From: Paractinoplanes abujensis
Lineage (GTDB): Bacteria; Actinomycetota; Actinomycetes; Mycobacteriales; Micromonosporaceae
DNA length: 64,000 bases
Reading direction: 5' to 3'
NCBI RefSeq assembly: GCF_014204895.1
Contig: NZ_JACHMF010000001.1
Location: forward strand, 5,518,001-5,582,000
Below, piece by piece: positions 57,179-64,000 of this stretch. The notes below the pieces were generated by a model. That model ran no database searches and was not told where the DNA came from. It saw only the letters and a list, made by a program, of their open reading frames with translations. The position numbers and the translations under genes were made by a program. Every line of letters begins with the position of its first letter. The stretch's first letter is position 1.

Positions 57179-58947
57179 TACTGCCCTACTTTGAGGACGG
57201 AGATCGTGTTGTCGCCGCCGTTTGACACGTACGCCAGGCGGCCGTCGGGCGAGACCCCGACCGTACGGGGGCTCTTGCCGACTTTGATCGTCGCGGTGAC
57301 CGTGCCGGTGCGGCCGTTGAGGACCGAGACCGTGCCGTCGAGCTCGTTCACGACATATCCGTACCGGCTGTCGGTCGAGAAGGCAACGCTCTGCGGATCC
57401 CGGCCGACCTTGAACGGGCCGGTGCGTTTGAGGGTGACCGTGTCGATCAGGTCGGCCGTGTCGGCCTCGTAACCCGCGACCAGCGCCATCCGCCCGTCCG
57501 GGGAGACCGCGATGCTGTGCGGCGCCTTCGACACCCCGATGTTGCGGATCACCGTGTTGGACCGCATGTCGATCACCGAGACCGCGTTGGACTCGTGGTT
57601 GGCCGTGAACGCGCGCATCTGGTCGCCGGAGAAGCCCACCGCGTGCGGGTTCGGGCGCACCGGCAACTCCGACTCCATCCGCAGCGTGCCTGGGCTGAAG
57701 ATCTCGAGCCGCCCGTCGCTGTGGATCGGCACCCAGAGCTTGTTGTCGGGCGCCACAGCCAGCGTGTACGGCATGTGACCGGTGTCCAGGTAGCGCACGA
57801 CCTTGCGGCTGGCCGCGTCGACGACCGCCACGCCGCTGCCGGTGTGCTTGTCGTCCTCGTACATGGAGGCGAACACCGTCCGGCCGTCCCGCGACACGGC
57901 CACGAAACGCGGCGTGTTGCGCAGCTGCACCGAGGAGACCTTGCGGGTTGCGGCGTCCACGACCGACAGGATGCGGCTGTTCTGGTTGGCGACATAGACC
58001 GTACGGCCGTCGGGTGAGACCACCACGCCCTCGGGCTCGGCCCCGACCCGGATCGTGCCGACCACCAGCGGCCGGGCGACGCTCTTGACCCGCGCGGCGG
58101 CCAGCGGAACCTTCGAGATCGCGGGGGCCGGCGTCTCCTTGAGCTGGGCGGTGGCGGGCTGCTCGGTGGGCGCCGGCGCGGCCACGAGCGGGGCACTCGG
58201 TTCGCGGCGATCGTCGAGCAGGGTCATCGCGACCCCCGCCCCGCCCAGCACGACCAGCGAGGTGAGGATCGCGACGAGGATCGTGGTGCCGATCTGGCGC
58301 CGGGCCGGCGGGGGCGGCGCGGGCAGAACGGTGACGCGGGCCGGGCCGTAGCCGCCGGCCACCATGCCCCCGTCGTACGTGCGCAGACCCTCGGGTTCGC
58401 CGCCGCGCGAGGTGCCGTAGTCGTTCCGGGCGGCCGGCGCGCTGGTGGCGGCCGCGAACGGGACCGCGGCGCCGGCGACCTGGCCCGTGACGCGGACGTC
58501 GGCCCAGCCCGCCGGGCCGCGCACGGTCACCGAGCCGTCCAGCCAGTCCGAACGGGGCAACCACATGATCCGCAGCGTGCGCTCGTGCAGCATCGCGCGC
58601 AGGCCCGGCCCCGACACGGTGACAGTGGCCCCGGCGACGGCCAGCGGTGGGCCCTCGACCCGCACGTCGGCGACCAGGCGCGGCGTCTCGGCGGCGACCG
58701 TGCCGAAATCGATGCGCTCGGGGTCAAGCCGTACGGAAGTCCGTTCCAGCGCGGCGGTCGCGGCAGCCGAAACGGCGCGGCTGTCGTCCTCGGTCATCTG
58801 CTGCAACGCCTGCCGGGCGGCATGCGCCAGCGTGAGGTCGGCGCCCCGGGCCAGCCGGGCCAGCCCGTCGATCCCGGCCAGACGAGACTCCCGGATCGGA
58901 CTGCCGATCTCGGTCAACACACTCTGCGGTAGCCCAGTTTCACTCAT
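57178..58947 (-). CDS. Membrane-anchored protein with HEAT-like domain and seven-bladed YVTN beta-propeller
   Basis: This 589-residue protein is unusual for a sigma-factor operon. The N-terminal cytoplasmic part has HEAT-like helices (about 10-75, AAARQALQQMTEDDSRAVS-like) and a beta-sandwich (about 80-160). After a Pro-rich linker a membrane helix follows (about 220-243), then an extracellular Pro/Ala linker. The C-terminus (about 295-589) has seven YVTN-type blades, each with an SPDGRTVYVAN-like core. YVTN propellers bind proteins or polysaccharides at the cell surface. As the first gene, coupled to the sigma factor, it may sense the wall or a ligand for the module. ATG 58947 has a weak GGGGAC site. 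Confidence 0.87.
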   Translation of the reverse strand: MSETGLPQSVLTEIGSPIRESRLAGIDGLARLARGADLTLAHAARQALQQMTEDDSRAVSAAATAALERTSVRLDPERIDFGTVAAETPRLVADVRVEGPPLAVAGATVTVSGPGLRAMLHERTLRIMWLPRSDWLDGSVTVRGPAGWADVRVTGQVAGAAVPFAAATSAPAARNDYGTSRGGEPEGLRTYDGGMVAGGYGPARVTVLPAPPPPARRQIGTTILVAILTSLVVLGGAGVAMTLLDDRREPSAPLVAAPAPTEQPATAQLKETPAPAISKVPLAAARVKSVARPLVVGTIRVGAEPEGVVVSPDGRTVYVANQNSRILSVVDAATRKVSSVQLRNTPRFVAVSRDGRTVFASMYEDDKHTGSGVAVVDAASRKVVRYLDTGHMPYTLAVAPDNKLWVPIHSDGRLEIFSPGTLRMESELPVRPNPHAVGFSGDQMRAFTANHESNAVSVIDMRSNTVIRNIGVSKAPHSIAVSPDGRMALVAGYEADTADLIDTVTLKRTGPFKVGRDPQSVAFSTDSRYGYVVNELDGTVSVLNGRTGTVTATIKVGKSPRTVGVSPDGRLAYVSNGGDNTISVLKVGQ

Positions 58948-59027
58948 AGTGTCCCCGCGATCATCATGCGGTGACGACCGTCCTCAAGGGAAGACACAGA
59001 GCGAAGTTGGCATCAGTTTTTGCGGTC

Positions 59028-59522
59028 TTACGTGTTGAGCTGCCAGATCGCCAGGTTGAGCGCCGCGGCGTAGCTGACCCAGGCCCAGTACGGCAGCAGA
59101 AGCAGGGCGGCCGCGCGGCGCACGCGCCAGAACGACACCACCGTGGCCCCGATCAGCAGCCACATCGCGACGATGTCGGCGAAGGCCAGACCGTACTGCC
59201 CGGCGCCGAAGAACAGCGGCGTCCAGATCGCGTTGAGCACGAGCTGCGCCGAATAGAGCCACAGCGGCAGCGTGAAGCCCACGCGCTGCCAGGCCAGCCA
59301 GCCGGCCACAGCGATCATGACGTAGAGCACGGTCCAGACCGGCCCGAACAACCACGACGGCGGGGCCCAGGCGGGCTGCTCCAGACCGTTGTACTCGGAG
59401 CTGGTGCCGGACACGCCGAGCCCACCGATCGCGGCCGCCACGAACACCGCCACCCCGAACCCGGCCAGCGCCGGCCAGCGATGACGGTGGGGTTCCCGCA
59501 GGCGCATCGTGGCTTGGCTCAT
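59028..59522 (-). CDS. TspO/MBR-family tryptophan-rich sensory protein
   Basis: This 164-residue protein with five membrane helices belongs to the TspO/peripheral benzodiazepine receptor family. Conserved elements are LEQPAWAPPSWLFGPVWTVLYVMIAVAGWLAWQR, the QLVLNAIWTPLFFGAGQYGLA segment and WVSYAAALNLAIWQLN at the end. TspO binds porphyrins, heme or sterols and helps in tetrapyrrole or oxidative-stress regulation. The ATG at 59522 lies 47 bases after a leftward gene (59570-60124), so the two may be cotranscribed; an ATG at 59507 is an alternative. Its promoter could be shared with that gene. Confidence 0.93.
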   Translation of the reverse strand: MSQATMRLREPHRHRWPALAGFGVAVFVAAAIGGLGVSGTSSEYNGLEQPAWAPPSWLFGPVWTVLYVMIAVAGWLAWQRVGFTLPLWLYSAQLVLNAIWTPLFFGAGQYGLAFADIVAMWLLIGATVVSFWRVRRAAALLLLPYWAWVSYAAALNLAIWQLNT

Positions 59523-59569
59523 ATCCGGCTAATGCCCCCACCGGACGAAAGGAAACTGTCGTACGCAGC

Positions 59570-60124
59570 TCAGAGCTTCTCCGGCGGCGCCATCCGGTAG
59601 ACGAACTCGCCCAGCCCGGACCGGGCGATGCCGAACAGCACGCCGGCCAGACCCTCCTGGGTCGAGGCCGCGGTCAGCTGACCCAGGCGGACCGCTTCGT
59701 AGCCCGCTTCGTGACTGAGCTGCTCGACCACGTCCTGCGTCTCGTCGTCGCCGGACCACAGGTTGCTCGGCCAGGCCCGGGCATCGATCACCCGGTCGAA
59801 GAGCGAAGCGAAGTTGGCGTTGAACGCTTTGGCCGTCGGGCCGCCGGTCACCGACTTGACGAACTCGGCGTTCGAGGCGAATCCGGCCGGAGGTTTGGCG
59901 CCGCCGTAGAGGTTCGTGGCGTCGAGCACCGTCCGGCCCTCGAGCCCGACGACCGAGGCCAGGGCCGCCTCCACCACGTCCCCGGGCACGGCGAGCAGCA
60001 CCACCTCCGAAGCGCCGACGTCGCCACCACCCCGCCCGAGCCGGGTCACGTGGTGCCCGCTGCTCTCCCACCGGCCGGCCAGTCCGCCACCGAGAGTGCC
60101 TCGTCCGATCACCGTGATATTCAT
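59570..60124 (-). CDS. NADPH-dependent F420 reductase-like Rossmann protein
   Basis: This 184-residue dinucleotide-binding protein has the N-terminal motif VIGRGTLGGGLA (residues 5-16), after which the nucleotide-specificity strand follows (HHVTRLGRGG). Conserved segments are VVLLAVPGDVVEAAL, TVLDATNLYGG and GPTAKAFNANFASLFDRV. This layout is that of NPD (NADPH:F420 oxidoreductase, Fno) relatives, often annotated as NAD(P)-binding domain proteins. The LLM-class enzyme at 13002 is a possible F420 user in the same window. The ATG at 60124 is followed by a clean beta strand; GGGGAGACAT precedes it. Confidence 0.85.
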   Translation of the reverse strand: MNITVIGRGTLGGGLAGRWESSGHHVTRLGRGGGDVGASEVVLLAVPGDVVEAALASVVGLEGRTVLDATNLYGGAKPPAGFASNAEFVKSVTGGPTAKAFNANFASLFDRVIDARAWPSNLWSGDDETQDVVEQLSHEAGYEAVRLGQLTAASTQEGLAGVLFGIARSGLGEFVYRMAPPEKL

Positions 60125-60382
60125 GTCTCCCCTTCCGAGCCGATGCGGCGCCCGTTGTCAGCGGGGCCGCCACACGTACGGGTGCGATCTCACAGCCTGT
60201 TGTAGGCACAGGGTCAAGCCCGGCCCACGTCTTGTCCGCCCACCATGGCCTCGGTGACTCCTTCCGGAGAACTACTGCTTACGCCGCGAACCCGCTCCGG
60301 CCGAAACATTCACAGCGTTCGCGGATGGGCACAAACGGCACTCGTTGATGGAGTTTTGAGAAATCGCTCCTACAGTCGATGG

Positions 60383-61228
60383 ATGGAGATGGAGGTGCTC
60401 CGGCCCGCGGGCGGTGAGCAGACACCACCCACGGCCGCGGAACCGCGGCCGCCCGCCTGGTGGAAAAGGGCGGAATTGCGGCGCAAGCTCCTCATCGGCG
60501 CGGTCGTCGTGTGGGCCGTGGCCATCACGGGTGTCGTGCTGTTCCGGGGCGGAAGCGGCGGCTCCGAGGCGCCGGCCCAAGGTCTTCCCTCCGCGGCGCC
60601 CTCGTCGGAGGGACCGCTCACTGTGCCGCAGGTCTATCAGGCGTTGCGCCCCTCGGTGGTGCTGATCAAGGCGACCGGAAGCGGGCAGGGCGCCGACTCG
60701 GGGACGGGCACGATCGTCAACGCCGACGGCACCATTCTCACGGCTTTCCACGTGATCGAGGGAGCCAGGAGCATCACGGTCTCGTACGCGGACGGCACCG
60801 AGTCGCCGGCCGCGGTGGCCTCGCAGGACCAGAAGCAGGACATCGCGACCCTCACCCCGGAGAAACTGCCCGAGACGTTGGTGCCCGCGGTGCTCGGCGG
60901 TGGCGCCGGGATCGGCGACGACGTGGTGGCCATCGGCAACCCGCTGGGGCTGACCGCGACCACGACCAGCGGCGTCGTCTCCGGGCTGGAGCGAACGCTC
61001 AGCCGTGACCGGGGCGGCGACATCGCAGGGCTCATCCAGTTCGACGCGGCGGTCAACCCGGGCAGTTCGGGCGGGCCCCTCATCAACGATCAAGGCCAGG
61101 TCATCGCGGTCGTGGTCGCCCTGGCCAACCCGACCGACGCCGGCACTTTCATCGGCATCGGCTTCGCCGTCCCGATCGGCTCCGCGCTGGGGGCCGGCGC
61201 GGGCGACGGGCAGAACCCACCGCTGTAG
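60383..61228 (+). CDS. Membrane-anchored S1C-type trypsin-like serine protease without PDZ domain
   Basis: This 281-residue protein has a short cytoplasmic N-terminus, one membrane helix (about 36-54, LLIGAVVVWAVAITGVVLF) and a DegP/HtrA-like protease domain outside. The catalytic triad is His123 (TAFHVIE), Asp153 (KQDIATL) and Ser229 (NPGSSGGP), all intact. No PDZ domain follows, unlike classical HtrA. The ATG at 60383 is 7 bases after a TACAGT -10-like element, so a leaderless transcript is possible; ATG at 60389 is an alternative. It lies 27 bases upstream of the MoxR gene and reads the same way, which links extracellular proteolysis with the MoxR-DUF58-VWA system. Confidence 0.88.
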   Translation: MEMEVLRPAGGEQTPPTAAEPRPPAWWKRAELRRKLLIGAVVVWAVAITGVVLFRGGSGGSEAPAQGLPSAAPSSEGPLTVPQVYQALRPSVVLIKATGSGQGADSGTGTIVNADGTILTAFHVIEGARSITVSYADGTESPAAVASQDQKQDIATLTPEKLPETLVPAVLGGGAGIGDDVVAIGNPLGLTATTTSGVVSGLERTLSRDRGGDIAGLIQFDAAVNPGSSGGPLINDQGQVIAVVVALANPTDAGTFIGIGFAVPIGSALGAGAGDGQNPPL

Positions 61229-61255
61229 GACCTGGAAGAACAGAGGGACGGACGG

Positions 61256-62272
<1,017 letters not shown>

Positions 62273-62273
62273 C

Positions 62274-63158
62274 ATGACGCCGGCCCCGGACCGGCTGCTC
62301 CGGCGCCTGGAGTGGCGGCTCGGCCGGCGCCTCGACGGGCGGCTGCAGGGCAACTACCGCACGGTGTGGCACGGCGCCGGCATCGACTTCACCGACCTGC
62401 GGCTGTACGCGGCCGAGGACGACGTGCGGCACATCGACTGGAACGTCACCGCGCGGCTGGACGAGCCGTACGTGCGGCAGTACACCGAGGATCGGGAGCT
62501 GACGGCGTGGCTGGTGATCGACCGGTCGGCGTCGATGCGGTTCGGCCGCGAAAAAGGCAAGGAGTCGACGGCCACCGAGCTGGCCGCGAGCATCGCGCGG
62601 CTGATCTCGCGGGGTGGCAACCGGGTCGGGGCGATCCTGTTCGACAACCTCAGCCACCACGTGATCCCGCCCCGCGGCGGCCGCGACCAGGTCTTGCGGA
62701 TCACCCGTGAGCTGCTGCGGCCCACGCCCCCGGACAAGCCGGGCCGGACGACCGACCTGTCGGCGATGCTGCAGCTGGCCGCGGCCACCACGGCCAAGCG
62801 GCGCAGCCTGGTCTTCGTGATGAGCGACTTCATCGGCGACCCCGGCTGGGACCGGCCGCTGGCCCGGCTCACCCACCGGCACGAGGTCGTGGTGATCCGG
62901 GTGGTCGACCCGGCCGAGGTCGAGCTGCCCGACCTCGGCGTGATCCTGGTCGAGGACGCCGAGACCGGTGAGCAGCTGCTGGTCGACACGAGCGACCCGC
63001 TGCTGCGGGGGCGGCTGGCCGAGCAGGCCGGGGCCCGCGAGGACGAGCTGGCCGCGGGCATGCGGCGGGCCGGGGTCCGCGCCCAGCGCGTCACCACCGA
63101 TCAGGACCTGCTGGCGGCGCTGGTCGACATGGTCGGCCGTTCGGGCCGGAGGCGCTGA
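62274..63158 (+). CDS. DUF58 protein (VWA-like, MoxR partner)
   Basis: This 294-residue cytoplasmic protein of the DUF58 family shows the conserved N-terminal region VRHIDWNVTARLDEPYVRQYTEDRELTAWLVIDRSASMRFG. It leads into a von Willebrand A-like fold with an incomplete MIDAS (DRSASM), then the segment LVFVMSDFIGDPGWDRPL. DUF58 proteins are regular partners of MoxR ATPases in substrate recognition. The gene starts one base after the MoxR stop, and the next gene starts immediately after its own stop. No membrane helix is present, unlike larger DUF58 proteins. Confidence 0.93.
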   Translation: MTPAPDRLLRRLEWRLGRRLDGRLQGNYRTVWHGAGIDFTDLRLYAAEDDVRHIDWNVTARLDEPYVRQYTEDRELTAWLVIDRSASMRFGREKGKESTATELAASIARLISRGGNRVGAILFDNLSHHVIPPRGGRDQVLRITRELLRPTPPDKPGRTTDLSAMLQLAAATTAKRRSLVFVMSDFIGDPGWDRPLARLTHRHEVVVIRVVDPAEVELPDLGVILVEDAETGEQLLVDTSDPLLRGRLAEQAGAREDELAAGMRRAGVRAQRVTTDQDLLAALVDMVGRSGRRR

Positions 63159-64000
63159 GTGAGCTTCCTCTATCCGGCTGTGCCGGCGGTCGCGCTGCTC
63201 GTCACCGTCGCGGCCGTGGCGGCGTACGGGAATCTGCAGAAACGACGAACCGCGGCGCTGCGCCGGGCCGGGTTGGCGCCGCCGGGGAGAATCAAACGGC
63301 ATCTCCCGTACGGGCTGATCCTGCTCGCCCTGCCGATCCTGCTCGTGGGCCTGGGCCGCCCGTCGGCGGAGGTCACCACGCCCCGCGTGTCGGGGACGGT
63401 GCTGCTGGCTTTCGACGTGTCGAACAGCATGCGGGCCGAGGACGTGACGCCGTCGCGGCTCACCGCGGCCCAGACGGCGGCGAAACAGTTCGTCGAGGAA
63501 CAGCCGGGCACGGTCGACGTGGGGGTGCTCGTCTTCGGTGATCAGGCGCTGCTGACCCAGGCCCCGACCGACGACCACGACGCCGCGCTGGCCGCGATCG
63601 GGCGGCTCTCAGCGAGCGGCGGCACCTCGCTCGGACAGGCGATCCTGGTCGCGCTGGGCACGATCACCGGCAAGCCGGTCACGCTGCCCGAGGACGGAGC
63701 GCCCGCACCCGATCTGGGCTACTGGCCGTCGGCGACGATCGTGGTGTTCTCGGACGGGCAGGAGACCGGCGGGCCCGACGTCGAGGCGGCGGCCGGGCTG
63801 GCCGCGGCCGCGGGCGTCCGGATCCAGGCCGTCGGGGTGGGCACCGAGCGCGGCGGGACCGTCGAGGTGGACGGGTTCCAGCTCGGCACCGCGCTCGACG
63901 CGTCGCTGCTGACCGCGATGGCCCGGACGACCGGCGGCTCGTACCTGCCGGCCGGCGACGCGAACACGTTGAACGACACGACCAAGTCGATCGACCTGCG
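63159..64000 (+). CDS. VWA-domain membrane protein (BatA-like), cut by the right edge
   Basis: This is the N-terminal 280 residues of a gene that continues past the window. Two membrane helices (about 5-22 and 51-67) precede a von Willebrand A domain with a complete MIDAS Asp86-x-Ser88-x-Ser90 (DVSNSM), a Thr in GGTSLGQA and a later SDGQ. In Bat/MoxR operons such VWA membrane proteins display the metal-binding domain to periplasmic or wall partners. The GTG at 63159 follows the DUF58 stop directly. More genes of this operon (a second VWA or TPR protein) are expected to the right. Confidence 0.9.
   Translation, partial: MSFLYPAVPAVALLVTVAAVAAYGNLQKRRTAALRRAGLAPPGRIKRHLPYGLILLALPILLVGLGRPSAEVTTPRVSGTVLLAFDVSNSMRAEDVTPSRLTAAQTAAKQFVEEQPGTVDVGVLVFGDQALLTQAPTDDHDAALAAIGRLSASGGTSLGQAILVALGTITGKPVTLPEDGAPAPDLGYWPSATIVVFSDGQETGGPDVEAAAGLAAAAGVRIQAVGVGTERGGTVEVDGFQLGTALDASLLTAMARTTGGSYLPAGDANTLNDTTKSIDL

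Overview
The window is very GC-rich and densely packed with genes. It contains CvnA-type sensor kinase, WYL regulators, LLM flavin/F420-type enzymes, DrrAB-type ABC genes, twin L,D-transpeptidases, sigma factor/anti-sigma pairs and frequent GTG and leaderless starts. This points to a filamentous or sporulating actinobacterium, most likely of the Micromonosporaceae (Actinoplanes-like). The genus is an inference from gene content and style, not a measurement. I see no transposase, integrase, plasmid gene, CRISPR array or rRNA. The only RNA gene I can support is a tRNA-Lys(CTT) at 30553-30628.

Layout from left to right. 1-2681 is a conservon-type sensor kinase cut by the left edge. 2936-4524 is a pair of paralogous proteins of unknown function. 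4585-13832 holds a WYL regulator, a mucin-like membrane protein, an M48 peptidase, a CYP152 peroxygenase-type P450, a GH20 hexosaminidase, a GNAT acetyltransferase, an SGNH hydrolase and an LLM oxidoreductase. 14026-17810 has a WYL regulator divergent from a DrrA/DrrB-like exporter, followed by CorA. 18028-20643 encodes an unusual fusion of a polysaccharide flippase to a condensation-type acyltransferase domain. 20828-30408 contains two secreted paralogs, a DUF2750 protein, a response regulator, a PRC-barrel protein, a KAS III, an MHYT protein, a small lipoprotein and two tandem L,D-transpeptidase lipoproteins.

32795-44322 is the most system-like block. A leftward, translationally coupled operon encodes a YqiJ-like membrane protein, a YqiK-like flotillin and a 1620-residue DUF3686-type AAA+ ATPase. 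It diverges from a coupled Hsp90-like GHKL ATPase and TPR pair. 44334-52103 holds an MFS exporter, a six-domain secreted GH87 alpha-1,3-glucanase, a small acidic protein coupled to a DUF2243 membrane protein and CtaG, and a 129-bp tandem repeat array.

53163-58947 contains two separate sigma-factor modules. Each is translationally coupled to a membrane-anchored extracellular beta-propeller protein: a HAF-type propeller with a SigE-family sigma, and a seven-bladed YVTN propeller with sigma plus zinc-binding anti-sigma. The right end (60383-64000) is an S1C serine protease followed by a MoxR-DUF58-VWA operon that runs off the window.

A window-wide feature is GC-rich tandem repeats sitting in gaps, often just 3' of genes, with periods of 15, 17, 25, 30, 48 and 129 bp. 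The best candidates for something undescribed are the flippase-condensation fusion, the flotillin/ATPase/Hsp90/TPR locus and the paired propeller-sigma modules.
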